A stretch of 64,000 nucleotides of DNA from Pusillimonas sp. TS35 (lineage in GTDB: Bacteria; Pseudomonadota; Gammaproteobacteria; Burkholderiales; Burkholderiaceae_B): contig NZ_WWER01000002.1 in assembly GCF_009857885.1 (NCBI RefSeq), positions 248,001 through 312,000 on the forward strand. The letters are read 5' to 3'. The notes under the pieces are model-generated. The model was given only the letters and a program-made list of their open reading frames with translations, was not told the origin of the DNA and searched no databases. Made by a program: the position numbers and the translations under genes. Shown here piece by piece: positions 18,009 to 26,944 of this stretch; within the stretch, counting starts at the first letter, position 1, and every line of letters begins with the position of its first letter.

Positions 18009-18731
18009 ATGCAGGCATTGACGCCCGAGATTCGGGCCAAGCTCGAACAGGTAAGCGTGGCAACCATCACCACCACACTGTACAAACGCGGTCTGCGCAA
18101 CCAACTCATCCAACAGGTGTATCCGGTGGGTGCGCCCAAGAAAAAGCGCATGATCGGGCCGGCCTACACCATGCGCTACATCCCCGCACGCGAAGACCTG
18201 AACGAGTTATCCGTCTTCCGCGACCGCGCCCACCCGCAGCGCAAAGGCGTGGAAGAATGCCCGCCGGGTGCGGTGCTGGTCATGGATAGCCGGAAAGACG
18301 GCCGGGCGGCGTCCGCAGGCGGGATACTCGTCACGCGCCTGCAACAGCGCGGTGTGGCCGGTGTGGTGACAGATGGCGGCTTTCGCGACTCACCCGAAAT
18401 CGGCGCGCTGGACATGCCCGCCTACCACAGTCATCCCTCGCCACCCACCAACCTGACGTGCCATCAAGCCATCGCGCTGAATGAGCCGATCGGCTGCGGC
18501 GACGCACCGGTTTTCCCGGGCGACATTATTTTCGGTGATGAGGAAGGGGTCGTTGTGATCCCCGCGCACCTGGTGGCCGAGGTCGCGCAGGAAGCCTTGG
18601 ACATGACGGTGTTCGAAGATTTCGTGACGGAGAAGGTGCGCGAGGGGCGCTCGATTCTAGGCCTGTATCCGGCCACTGATCCGGCCACGCTGCCGGAGTT
18701 CGAAACATGGCGCAAGACGCGTGGCCGGTAG
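18009..18731 (+). CDS. RraA-family class II aldolase-like protein
   Basis: A 240-residue protein of the RraA/HMG-aldolase superfamily (often annotated as dimethylmenaquinone methyltransferase-like or RNase E regulator). The metal/substrate motif GVVTDGGFRDSPEI (about residues 119-132) has the Arg-Asp pair that marks catalytically active 4-hydroxy-4-methyl-2-oxoglutarate-type aldolases. The late block GDIIFGDEEGVVVIPAHLV is also typical. Its place 12 bp behind the dehydratase gene suggests it cleaves, or decarboxylates, the 2-oxo acid produced there, rather than regulating RNase E. Confidence 0.88.
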   Translation: MQALTPEIRAKLEQVSVATITTTLYKRGLRNQLIQQVYPVGAPKKKRMIGPAYTMRYIPAREDLNELSVFRDRAHPQRKGVEECPPGAVLVMDSRKDGRAASAGGILVTRLQQRGVAGVVTDGGFRDSPEIGALDMPAYHSHPSPPTNLTCHQAIALNEPIGCGDAPVFPGDIIFGDEEGVVVIPAHLVAEVAQEALDMTVFEDFVTEKVREGRSILGLYPATDPATLPEFETWRKTRGR

Positions 18732-18758
18732 GCCCGCGCGCCTTGTGCCACGCTATGC

Positions 18759-20243
18759 TCAGTGCTCGACGTTGAGCGCGGCCTGCACAACTTGTTCACG
18801 ATCGTGCCGAGCGCCATTGAAGAACAAGTTCAACACCACGGCGGACACAGACGTCAGCAGGATACCGGACTCGATCAGCGGGTGTATGGCATGCGGCATC
18901 CACTGGCGGAAGTGGGGCGCCACGAGGGGAATCATACCCAGGCCAATCGAAATCGCCACGATCATGGCATTGTGGCGATTGCTTTTGAAGTCTACACCCG
19001 CCAGGATGCGAATGCCGGTTGCCGTCACCATGCCGAACATCACGATGCCCGCACCGCCCAGCACGACGGTGGGCAACGACTCAACCAGCGCCGCCAGCTT
19101 GGGCAGCAGGCCAAAGATCACCAGAATAATACCGCCGGCCACACATACAAAACGGCTGCGCACGCCCGTCACCGCCACCAGCCCCACGTTCTGCGAGAAG
19201 CTGGAATACGGGAAGGTATTGAAAATACCGCCCAGCAAGGTACCCAGGCCATCTGTACGCAAGCCACGCGCCAGATCCTGCTCCGTTACCTTCTTGCCCG
19301 TCATGTCGCCCAACGCCAGGAACATGCCCGTAGACTCGATCATCACCACAATCATGACCAGCACCATGGTGGCGATCATCACCGGATCGAAGCGCGGCAT
19401 ACCAAAGTGAAACGGCAAGATCACATCGAACCAATTGGCGCGGGCCACTTTTTCAAAGGTCATCAGGCCCATGGACGACGCCACCACTGCACCGATCACA
19501 ATGCCGAGCAGAACCGACACGTTGGCCGCAAAGCCCTTGCAGTATTTGGCGATCACCAGAATAGACACCAGCACCAGGGCCGCAATGCCCACGCCCGTCA
19601 GGTTGCCGTAGCGCGGATTGGGCATGGATGGCTGCAATTTAAGCCCTTGCGGCAGCGGCGGCAATGCCGAGCCGGGTGCGCCGGCCAACTGGGCGGCCTT
19701 TTCCAGCCATTGCGAATAGCTGGGATCAACGAGGTTGGGCGCGGTTGGCCCGACCGGGTTGCCGAAAATCCAGTTAACACCCACCCGCATCAAGGTGATG
19801 CCGATGATGGCAATGATGGTGCCTGTCACGACAGGCGGAAAAAATCGCAACATGCGGCTGACGGCAGGCGCAATGATGATGGAGATAATGCCGGCCGCAA
19901 TGATTGTGCCGAACAGTAATTGCGCCCCCTCGTGCCCCGGATTACTGGTGGCGATGGACACCATGGGCCCTACAGCCGCGAAAGTCACCCCCATCATGAC
20001 AGGCAGTTTGATACCAAACCACTGCGTCGCGCCGAGCGACTGAATGATCGTGACTAAGCCGCAGCAGAATAGATCCGCCGCGATCAGAAAGGCCACCTCA
20101 TCCGACGATAAGTTCAGCGCCCGCCCCACGATCAGGGGTACGGCGACGGCGCCTGCGTACATTACCAGGACGTGCTGCAAGCCAAGCACGGCCAGCTTGC
20201 CGCTCGATATGCGCTCGTCGGCAAGCACCTGGGTCTTGCTCAT
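18759..20243 (-). CDS. NCS2-family nucleobase (xanthine/urate) permease
   Basis: A 494-residue transporter of the nucleobase:cation symporter-2 family with about 12-14 membrane spans. Family signatures are LGLQHVLVMYAGAVAVPLIV near the N terminus, the ALGDMTGKKVTEQDLARGL region, and FSQNVGLVAVTGVRSRF (the QN-G-x4-T-G motif). Purine (xanthine/uric acid) members best fit the N-terminal block. The start (MSKTQV) was chosen at 20243 because a GGAGGAG Shine-Dalgarno lies at 20251-20256; a frame-extending ATG 18 bp upstream lies across this site. The gene converges on the aldolase gene, 27 bp apart, and is divergent from an MFS gene. Confidence 0.93.
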   Translation of the reverse strand: MSKTQVLADERISSGKLAVLGLQHVLVMYAGAVAVPLIVGRALNLSSDEVAFLIAADLFCCGLVTIIQSLGATQWFGIKLPVMMGVTFAAVGPMVSIATSNPGHEGAQLLFGTIIAAGIISIIIAPAVSRMLRFFPPVVTGTIIAIIGITLMRVGVNWIFGNPVGPTAPNLVDPSYSQWLEKAAQLAGAPGSALPPLPQGLKLQPSMPNPRYGNLTGVGIAALVLVSILVIAKYCKGFAANVSVLLGIVIGAVVASSMGLMTFEKVARANWFDVILPFHFGMPRFDPVMIATMVLVMIVVMIESTGMFLALGDMTGKKVTEQDLARGLRTDGLGTLLGGIFNTFPYSSFSQNVGLVAVTGVRSRFVCVAGGIILVIFGLLPKLAALVESLPTVVLGGAGIVMFGMVTATGIRILAGVDFKSNRHNAMIVAISIGLGMIPLVAPHFRQWMPHAIHPLIESGILLTSVSAVVLNLFFNGARHDREQVVQAALNVEH

Positions 20244-20388
20244 GTTATGTCTCCTCCGCACGATGTGCCTTATTTCAGCGGCATGGTTGCCGCAAAATGC
20301 GGGAGCACATTGTCTGCCTCAATCCCCGCGCAAACAAATTTACTGGAGAAATTGTCCGGCTTCGCATACAAAACCCGATAGCGTTCTT

Positions 20389-20411
20389 TACGGATTCAAT
20401 ATAACTCCGTA
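20389..20411. promoter_or_regulatory. Inverted repeat between NCS2 and MFS genes
   Basis: TACGGA (20389-20394) and TCCGTA (20406-20411) form a perfect 6-bp inverted repeat separated by 11 AT-rich bases, in the 248-bp divergent intergenic region. It is a plausible dimer-binding site for a regulator of one or both transporters. No regulator gene is adjacent. Confidence 0.3.
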
Positions 20412-20491
20412 TAAACCCGAAGTTCGCACGGTCATGCGACAACACATGGCAGCGTCAGCCGACGCATGCCCAACTCGCCAGGAAACCGGCC

Positions 20492-21832
20492 ATGTCCAGC
20501 AGTTCAACACCTCCCACTCCCCCCGCTTCCAACCGTGCGCGCAGTGCCGGCCCCGTCTACTTTGGCTGGTATATCGCTTTTGCCGGCACACTGCTCACCT
20601 TGCTCACGGTCGGGGCGCGGCTGAGCATCGGTCCGTTTTTTCTGCCCATGGCCCACGACATTGCGCTGTCGCGCAGTGAACTGTCAGGCGTCATCGCCGC
20701 CGGCATGCTGGCCTATGGGCTGGCCATGCCACTGGCCGGCTATCTGGTCGCCACCTACGGCACCCGCCGCGTGCTGCTGCTGGGCACACTGATCATGGCG
20801 CTCTCGATCGCCGGCACTGTCACTGCAACCTCAGGCACCGGCCTGCTGCTGTCTTTCGGCATTGGTCTTTCCGTCGGGCTGGCGTTCACCAGCCCCGTCG
20901 CGCTCACACGCGTGCTCAGCCTCTGGTTCGTGCGCCAGCGCGGCCTGGCCATGTTCGTCCTGTCGGCGGGCTCCATGGCCGGCATCGCCCTGCTTACGCC
21001 CGTCTTCAGCTGGGCCATCGAAATTGCGGGCTGGCGTGAAACCTTGATCGGCTTCGCAGTGATTTTTGCATTGGTGTGTGTACCGTCAGCGCTGTTCATC
21101 ATCCACGAGAACGTGCCGCCCGGCGCCGATACACGGCCAGACACGCCACGCGCGGCCGCGTCGCGCGCACAGGGCCGGCAGGGTGGCTCGCACGATGCGG
21201 GCGTTGCAGCCACGCCCGCCATCAGCATGCGCGACGCGTTGCGCACCCGGCCGTTCTGGCTGCTCACGCTTGGCCTGTTCGCCTGCGGCTTCAGTATGAA
21301 CTTGCTGGGCACTCATGCCGTGCCCATGTTGATGGACCACGGCTTCGGCCCGCAAACCAGCGCCTTTGGCATTTCGCTGATCGGCCTAGTGGCCATCTTC
21401 AGCTCAGTGGCGCTGGGCAAGCTGTCCGACCGCGTACCGCGCCGCAATGTCCTGGCACTCATCTATGCCGTTCGCGGCCTGGGCTTCCTGGGGCTGGTCG
21501 AAGCTGCCAGTTCGTGGCAGCTCTATACCGTCGCCATTATCGGCGGGGTCGTGTGGGCCGGCAGCGTCGCCATCTCGTCAGCACTCATGGCCGACATTTA
21601 CGGCACACGCCTGGTGGGGATATTGTTCGGCTGGGCCTATGTGGGCCACCAGTTGGGCGGCACCCTGAGTGCCTGGATGGGCGGCTGGGCGTATGAAGCC
21701 TTCGGCACCCACCTGATTTCATTTGGTGCGGCGGGTGTGCTGCTGTTCTGCGCTGCCGCCATCGCGTTGCGTTTGCCCGACGTTGGCGCCCACCGCGCAA
21801 GCGGGTTGGCACTGGCACGAAAGCAGGGTTGA
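20492..21832 (+). CDS. MFS transporter (OFA/monocarboxylate-like)
   Basis: A 446-residue major facilitator with two blocks of six membrane helices separated by a hydrophilic loop around residues 205-240. The start MSSSSTPPTPPASNRARSAG is a short cytoplasmic tail before YFGWYIAFAGTLLTLL. The motif-A region after TM2 is degenerate, as in oxalate/formate- or monocarboxylate-type members (AYGLAMPLAGYLVATYGTRR). The substrate is unknown. The downstream aminotransferase gene converges on it. Confidence 0.85.
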   Translation: MSSSSTPPTPPASNRARSAGPVYFGWYIAFAGTLLTLLTVGARLSIGPFFLPMAHDIALSRSELSGVIAAGMLAYGLAMPLAGYLVATYGTRRVLLLGTLIMALSIAGTVTATSGTGLLLSFGIGLSVGLAFTSPVALTRVLSLWFVRQRGLAMFVLSAGSMAGIALLTPVFSWAIEIAGWRETLIGFAVIFALVCVPSALFIIHENVPPGADTRPDTPRAAASRAQGRQGGSHDAGVAATPAISMRDALRTRPFWLLTLGLFACGFSMNLLGTHAVPMLMDHGFGPQTSAFGISLIGLVAIFSSVALGKLSDRVPRRNVLALIYAVRGLGFLGLVEAASSWQLYTVAIIGGVVWAGSVAISSALMADIYGTRLVGILFGWAYVGHQLGGTLSAWMGGWAYEAFGTHLISFGAAGVLLFCAAAIALRLPDVGAHRASGLALARKQG

Positions 21833-22004
21833 GAAGCGCCCGGCACAGCCGCTGGCGGCAGGCCGACGGCTCGCAACGCGTGTCGCCGGCACGATTACTG
21901 CCAGGCGTTAAAAAAGCGGGATGTGCGAAGCCGGAATGAACAGCGCGGGTCACGAGCCCGCAGACCTGCAAAGCCGGATATACAAACCTGGATATGCAAA
22001 ACGG

Positions 22005-22036
22005 AAGAGGCGGGGCCATGAATGGCCCCGCCTCTT
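22005..22036 (-). terminator. Strong hairpin terminator between convergent genes
   Basis: AAGAGGCGGGGCCAT (22005-22019) is perfectly complementary to ATGGCCCCGCCTCTT (22022-22036), giving a 14-bp stem with a 4-base loop. On the minus strand it lies 21 bp after the aminotransferase stop and is followed, after CCG, by a TTTT run, so it terminates the minus-strand gene; it may also stop the MFS transcript. Confidence 0.85.
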
Positions 22037-22056
22037 ATCGCTGCCTGGCTTGCCGA

Positions 22057-23250
22057 TCAGCGGCCGCGCACCTTGCCGATGATCTCATCCAGCATGGACA
22101 GCATCTGGTCGACTTCCTGCTCGGTGACGTTCAGGGATGGCATGAAGCGCAGCAACGAAGGCCGGGGTGCGTTCAGCAGCAGGCCTTCGGGGCCCATGTC
22201 GCGGGCGAATTCGACAATCGCGTTGCCTTCATCGCGCCCCAACATCAGGGCACGTAGCAGGCCTTCGCCGCGCTCGCCCTCCATGTCCCACTTGGCCGAC
22301 AGGGCGAGCAAGCCTTTGGAAAGCTGTTTGGCGCGCGCCTGAACGGAATCCATGAAGCCGGGAGCCAGCAGCGTGTCGAACACCGCCACGCCGGCAGCCG
22401 TCATGAGCGGGTTGCCATTGTAGGTGCCGCCTTGGTCGCCATGCTTGAAGACACATACCGCCTCGCGCGCGCACAAGGCAGCCAGCGGCACGCCGCCGCC
22501 TATGCCCTTGCCCAGCGTCATGATGTCGGGTTCGACGCCCGAAAGCTGATAGGCGAACATTGTGCCGGTGCGGCCGCAGCCTGTCTGCACTTCGTCGACG
22601 ATGAGCAGCAGGCCGTGCTCGTCGGCCAGCGCGCGCAGGCCCTGCATGAACTCTCGCGTGGCGGGGATAACGCCAGCCTCGCCCTGCACCGGCTCAAGCA
22701 TGATCGCCACCGTCTGGCCGTCGATCAACGCACGCACCGAGTCGAGATCGTTGAGGTCTGCCTTGGGAAAGCCCTCGACCTGGGGCGCGAAAATGCGATC
22801 CCAGCCCGGCTTGCCCGATGCCGACATGGTGGCCAGGGTACGGCCATGAAAGCTGTGATCAAACGTGATGATTTTGTAGGCGCCATTGCGGTTGACCTGG
22901 CCCCATTTACGCGCCAGCTTGATGGCGCCCTCGTTGGCCTCGGCACCGCTGTTGGCAAAGAAGACGCGGTCGAAACAGGATGCACCCGTAATGCGCTTGG
23001 CCAGCTCCATGGAGGGCTGGTTGTAGAACGCGGGCGACGGGTTGATCAGCTGTGCGGCTTGGTGGTTCAGTGCCTTGACCACCGGCGCCGGGCAATGGCC
23101 CAGGCAATTTACGGCCCAGCCCTGTATGAAATCCAGGTATCGTTTGCCGTTGTGATCCTCAAGCCACGAGCCCTGCCCGCGGACGAAAACCAGCTCGGGA
23201 CGCGATGTGATTTCCATGAGCGCGTCCACGCCCGACCGATCAAATTTCAT
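22057..23250 (-). CDS. argD: Class III aminotransferase, acetylornithine transaminase type
   Basis: A 397-residue PLP enzyme of the class III (ornithine/acetylornithine) aminotransferase family. It contains SGAEANEGAIKLARKWG (about residues 104-120), HSFHGRTLATMSASGKPGWD, the PLP-Asp block LLIVDEVQTGCGRTG, and the Schiff-base Lys in DIMTLGKGIGGGVPLAAL. ArgD-type enzymes transfer an amino group between N-acetylornithine and 2-oxoglutarate in arginine biosynthesis. The length fits ArgD better than the longer GABA or omega-amino-acid transaminases. It is a stand-alone gene and ends at the strong terminator. Confidence 0.85.
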   Translation of the reverse strand: MKFDRSGVDALMEITSRPELVFVRGQGSWLEDHNGKRYLDFIQGWAVNCLGHCPAPVVKALNHQAAQLINPSPAFYNQPSMELAKRITGASCFDRVFFANSGAEANEGAIKLARKWGQVNRNGAYKIITFDHSFHGRTLATMSASGKPGWDRIFAPQVEGFPKADLNDLDSVRALIDGQTVAIMLEPVQGEAGVIPATREFMQGLRALADEHGLLLIVDEVQTGCGRTGTMFAYQLSGVEPDIMTLGKGIGGGVPLAALCAREAVCVFKHGDQGGTYNGNPLMTAAGVAVFDTLLAPGFMDSVQARAKQLSKGLLALSAKWDMEGERGEGLLRALMLGRDEGNAIVEFARDMGPEGLLLNAPRPSLLRFMPSLNVTEQEVDQMLSMLDEIIGKVRGR

Positions 23251-23319
23251 GAGGAGATCCTGTAAAAAAAGAGGAAGAACGGCTGCCAGCCCGGAATAGC
23301 CTGTTGTGAGCCTCGAATT

Positions 23320-24216
23320 TTACCGCAGCGTGCCGCGCTGCACGGGCAGCACCGCCAGCAGCCGCGCACCGACCAGATTGATGGCCAACCCCAGCATCAC
23401 AACCGCGCCGCCATACCATTGCACGGACGCAAGATGCTCGTCAAGCAACAGCGCCGACGATATCAGCCCAATCACCGGAATCAACAGGCTCAGCGGTGCG
23501 ACCTTGCCGGCTGGATGGCGCGAGAGCAGCCGGCCCCAGAGCGAATAGCCAATTATCGTGGCGACGCCCGCGAGGTAAAAGACTGCCAGCACGCCCGCCC
23601 AGGTCACATGCGCCACACTGTTGAATATCAATGCCGGGCCCTCGTACAACAGCGACAGCGCCAGAAAGGGCAGGGGTGGGATCAATGCGCCCCATACCAC
23701 CAACCCCAGCATATCGACCGTGCCGGCGCCCTTGACCACAATATTGCCTGTTGCCCACGACAGCGCGGCGGCCAGCGTAAGCATGAAGCCAATCAGTGTC
23801 ATGCTGCCTGTCTCGGCGCCTGCCTGGACCATGGCCAGGCCGGCGGCCGCCACCGCCAGCCCCGCCAGATTATTCCAGCGCAGGCGCTCGCCCAGAAACA
23901 GCGCGGCGATGAGCACCGTGAACAAAGCCTGCGACTGCAGCACCAGCGACGCCAGCCCTGCTGGCATGCCCAGCGACATGGCCAGAAACAGGAACACGAA
24001 CTGCCCCAGGCTGATGGTGAAGCCGTACAACACGATGGTGCGCCACGGGATGGCAGGCCGTCGCACGAAGAAAACAGCGGGAAACGCCACGAAGGCAAAG
24101 CGCAGTGCCCCCAACAGCAAGGGTGGGAGCTCGCTCAGGCCCACTTTGATGACGACGAAGTTCATGCCCCACGCAATGATGACGATGAGCGCGGACAACA
24201 GATCTTTGAGCGGCAC
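23320..24216 (-). CDS. EamA/DMT-family transporter
   Basis: A 298-residue inner-membrane protein with two EamA repeats (about ten membrane segments), beginning LKDLLSALIVIIAWGMNFVV. The second repeat starts near GFMLTLAAALSWATGNIVV. Typical for the drug/metabolite transporter superfamily, with YdcZ/RhaT-like or amino-acid efflux members; no substrate can be assigned. It is transcribed away from the MOSC gene across a 42-bp gap. Confidence 0.85.
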   Translation of the reverse strand: MPLKDLLSALIVIIAWGMNFVVIKVGLSELPPLLLGALRFAFVAFPAVFFVRRPAIPWRTIVLYGFTISLGQFVFLFLAMSLGMPAGLASLVLQSQALFTVLIAALFLGERLRWNNLAGLAVAAAGLAMVQAGAETGSMTLIGFMLTLAAALSWATGNIVVKGAGTVDMLGLVVWGALIPPLPFLALSLLYEGPALIFNSVAHVTWAGVLAVFYLAGVATIIGYSLWGRLLSRHPAGKVAPLSLLIPVIGLISSALLLDEHLASVQWYGGAVVMLGLAINLVGARLLAVLPVQRGTLR

Positions 24217-24258
24217 GGCTGACCTTTTCTGCTTTTGGCGAAACCGGTATTATGCGCC

Positions 24259-25155
24259 ATGACCCTCCGCATTCTCAGCCTGCACACCTACCCCGTAAAA
24301 TCCTGTGCCGGCCTGCGCCACGATGAAATCCGCGCGGGCACGGGCGGCTTGTCCATGGACAGGCAATGGGTGTTGGTCGACCGCTACGGCATTTTCATGA
24401 CGCAGCGCCAATACCCCCGCATGGCGCTGATCCACCCGGCGTTTCCCGAAGGCTTCGATGGCGCGCTCGCGCTGTCAGCGCCCGGCATGCCGGTGCTGGC
24501 CGTCCCGCCCGCGCAATTGCACGCCGCCCCGCAAAGCGCGGCACCGGCCAAAGTGCCGGTGCGTATCTGGGGGGCCGACACACTCGGCGCCGATGAAGGC
24601 GACGCACCCGCACAATGGCTGTCCCAATTTTTAGGCACACGCTGCCGCTTGCTGCGGGTACACCCCGACGCGCACCGCGTGGCCAGCCCGGGGCGCGTGC
24701 AGGCTTGGCGGGAACAATACGGCGATCGGGCGCCGGCGCTGGCGGATGAGCATGTGTTTGCCTTTGCCGACGGTTATCCTTATCTGGTCACCAACCAGGC
24801 CTCACTGGCCGAACTCAACCGCCGGCTGGCGGCCCAAGGTGCGCCCGTGGTCGACATGGCGCGCTTTCGGCCCAATATCGTGGTGGCTGGGCTGGCAGCC
24901 TACGAAGAAGACTATCTGTGCGGCATGCGCAGCGGGGCGCTGTCGCTGGCGATCGTCAAAGCCTGCGCTCGCTGCAGCATCCCCAATATCGATCCTGTCA
25001 CCGCCATACCATCGCCTGAAACCGGGCTGGTGCTGGCGCAGCACCGCCAGTTTGCCGAGGGGGTGATGTTTGGGGTGAACGCGGTGGCGGCCTGCCCGGT
25101 GGGCGGCGCCGTGCTGCGCACGGGCGATGCACTAGAGCCTGAATACACGGTTTGA
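24259..25155 (+). CDS. MOSC-domain protein with N-terminal MOSC barrel (YcbX-like)
   Basis: A 298-residue protein with the MOSC_N barrel (RILSLHTYPVKSCAGLRHDE, residues 4-23) followed by a C-terminal MOSC domain. Family members bind molybdenum cofactor through a conserved Cys; the candidate here is in VKACARCSIPNIDPVT (about residues 234-249). Related proteins such as YcbX and mARC reduce N-hydroxylated compounds. No ferredoxin domain is fused here. The start ATG 24259 follows a weak Shine-Dalgarno. A longer frame from TTG 24235 exists but is less likely. Confidence 0.88.
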   Translation: MTLRILSLHTYPVKSCAGLRHDEIRAGTGGLSMDRQWVLVDRYGIFMTQRQYPRMALIHPAFPEGFDGALALSAPGMPVLAVPPAQLHAAPQSAAPAKVPVRIWGADTLGADEGDAPAQWLSQFLGTRCRLLRVHPDAHRVASPGRVQAWREQYGDRAPALADEHVFAFADGYPYLVTNQASLAELNRRLAAQGAPVVDMARFRPNIVVAGLAAYEEDYLCGMRSGALSLAIVKACARCSIPNIDPVTAIPSPETGLVLAQHRQFAEGVMFGVNAVAACPVGGAVLRTGDALEPEYTV

Positions 25156-25180
25156 CGGCGTGCGCCGCCAGCAGCCACAC

Positions 25181-25843
25181 CTACACCCGGCGCACGCTGC
25201 GCCCAAAGTATCGCTCCAGCCGGCCCTGCACCTGCTCCAGCACCAGGCTCATCACCCAATAGATGCCGGCCGCGGCCATGTACAGCGGTAGCGGCTGAAA
25301 AGTAGTGGCGATCACATCCTTGGTCGCCAACAGCAGCTCCGTTACGGTAATAACGGACACCAGCGAGGTGTCCTTGATCAAGCTGATGAGCGAATTGCTC
25401 ATCGCCGGCACCGCAAGCCTGAAGGCCTGCGGCAACACCACGTAGTGCAGGTTCTGCCAATAACTGAAGCCCAGGCTGTAGCCGGCATGCCACTGTCCGG
25501 TCGAAATACCCAGAATGGCGCCGCGCAGGCTCTCGGAGATATACGCGCCGGCGTTCAGGCTGAGTGCCAGAATGCCGGCCGTAAGCGGCGTGAACGAGAT
25601 GCCGATGCTGGGCAGGCCGTAATACACAATGAAAACCTGCACCAGCAGCGGCGTGCCGCGCATCATGCTCACGTACACGCGCGCGGGGATTTGCGTCCAT
25701 TTGCTGGGCACGATGCGGGCGACCGCCAGCAATATGCCCACCAGCAGGCCGCCCACCATAGCCGAAAATGCAAAGATCAATGTATAACCCGCCCCCTTGA
25801 GCAGCACAGGGGCGGCCAGCGTCAACAATTCTGACAGGTTCAT
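25181..25843 (-). CDS. Polar amino-acid ABC transporter permease
   Basis: A 220-residue inner-membrane permease of the HisMQ/GlnP family, with five or so membrane spans. Characteristic segments are VYVSMMRGTPLLVQVFIVYYGL and the ATPase-docking loop QAFRLAVPAMSNSLISLIKDTSLV. It lies 3 bp downstream of its receptor gene on the minus strand. No ATPase gene is next to it, so the transporter must use an ATPase encoded elsewhere or the set is incomplete. Confidence 0.93.
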   Translation of the reverse strand: MNLSELLTLAAPVLLKGAGYTLIFAFSAMVGGLLVGILLAVARIVPSKWTQIPARVYVSMMRGTPLLVQVFIVYYGLPSIGISFTPLTAGILALSLNAGAYISESLRGAILGISTGQWHAGYSLGFSYWQNLHYVVLPQAFRLAVPAMSNSLISLIKDTSLVSVITVTELLLATKDVIATTFQPLPLYMAAAGIYWVMSLVLEQVQGRLERYFGRSVRRV

Positions 25844-25846
25844 TGA

Positions 25847-26656
25847 TTATTCCGGCTTGCGTACTTTGCTGACGTCAATGCCGAACCATTTATTGGAGAT
25901 CTTGGCGAATTCGCCATCGGCGAATGCATCTTCCAACGCTTTGTCGATGGCCTGTTTGAATGCCGGGTTCCCTTTGCGGAACGGGATGCCATTGAACTGC
26001 GGCTCGCCCACGACGGCGCCACCCTTGATGGGCACGTTTGAGGTCTTGACCAGATACGCCGTCATCAGCACATCATTGAGCGCGGCATCGACGCGCCCGT
26101 TAACCAGGTCGGACAGATACTCAGGTGCGCCGGGGTAGCTCTTTACCGTCACGCCTGGCTGCGACTTGGCCAAGGCCTCGTAGTTGCTGCCCTGCGAAAC
26201 GCCGAGTGTCTTGCCCTTCAGGTCGGCAAAGCTTTTGTAGCCGCTGTCGTCCTTGGCGCGCAGAATCAGCTGCGGGCTGGACGCCACATAAGGGATGGAA
26301 AAATCAAAGGCGCGCTCCCGCTCGGGCGTTATGCCCACTTGGTTGACGATCACATCGAACTTGCCCGAACCCAGGCCGGCAAGGATAGCGCTCCATTCGG
26401 TCTTGACAAACTGGGCCTTCACACCCAAGCGGCGCGCAATCATGTCAGCCACGTCGATGTCGAAACCCTCGAGTTGACCGGTTTTGGCATTCACATAATT
26501 GAAGGGCGGGTACGTGCCCTCCACCCCCACAATCAAGCTGCCGCGCGATTTCACCGTATCGAGCAGGTCGGCGGCCTGCGCCACGCCACCCGCCAGCAAC
26601 GAACCGGCCACCGCACCCGCCGCCAGCAGGCTGCGCACAAAGGTAGAAAATTTCAT
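25847..26656 (-). CDS. Polar amino-acid ABC transporter substrate-binding protein
   Basis: A 269-residue periplasmic receptor of the SBP_bac_3 family. A Sec signal peptide ends near LLAGGVAQA-AD. The mature protein has the family motifs GSLIVGVEGTYPPFNYVN, LEGFDIDVADMIARRLGVK and DVIVNQVGITPERERAFDFS. It probably binds a polar amino acid such as cystine, glutamine or glutamate. It is the first gene of a two-gene unit with the permease. Its leader carries two small palindromes close to the start codon. Confidence 0.93.
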   Translation of the reverse strand: MKFSTFVRSLLAAGAVAGSLLAGGVAQAADLLDTVKSRGSLIVGVEGTYPPFNYVNAKTGQLEGFDIDVADMIARRLGVKAQFVKTEWSAILAGLGSGKFDVIVNQVGITPERERAFDFSIPYVASSPQLILRAKDDSGYKSFADLKGKTLGVSQGSNYEALAKSQPGVTVKSYPGAPEYLSDLVNGRVDAALNDVLMTAYLVKTSNVPIKGGAVVGEPQFNGIPFRKGNPAFKQAIDKALEDAFADGEFAKISNKWFGIDVSKVRKPE

Positions 26657-26662
26657 GAGATC

Positions 26663-26699
26663 TTCCAGTCTGGAAACAAGGAGCCGGGCAGACGCCCGG
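26663..26699 (-). promoter_or_regulatory. Leader hairpins before the amino-acid receptor gene
   Basis: Just upstream of ATG 26656 on the minus strand are TTCCAG-A-CTGGAA (26663-26675), which overlaps the GGAAG Shine-Dalgarno region, and CCGGGC-GTCT-GCCCGG (26684-26699), a 6-bp GC stem with a 4-base loop. Folding of the first would partly hide the ribosome-binding site. The rest of the 288-bp gap to dinB is AT-rich and codes for nothing I can support. Confidence 0.35.
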
Positions 26700-26944
26700 G
26701 CCTGGCAGCGTCACTGCACTCAGTGTGCATCGCGCGGCCGTTATATGGATGCTAGCAAGCAATTGATTTTTTTATAACTACAGGTTGATTAGTATCTTAT
26801 GCCTGGCGCTTATTTGATCATGCGCCACACATTGAATCCCGCCCGCTGGCCGCCTGACAAGCAAGGATGCGGATTCGGCGGCCGTTGCGGCTGCAGCAAT
26901 TGGCGGGCCTGGCGTTAGCAAACCCTTTCTTAATGCTGACCTTC

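Noticed and set aside
18762-19919. A 385-codon plus-strand frame opposite the NCS2 permease
   Set aside because: Its His/Arg/Gln-rich translation is the mirror of a membrane protein gene and resembles no known family.
22432-23265. A 277-codon plus-strand frame opposite the aminotransferase
   Set aside because: It is antisense to a well-supported class III aminotransferase and has no recognisable domain.
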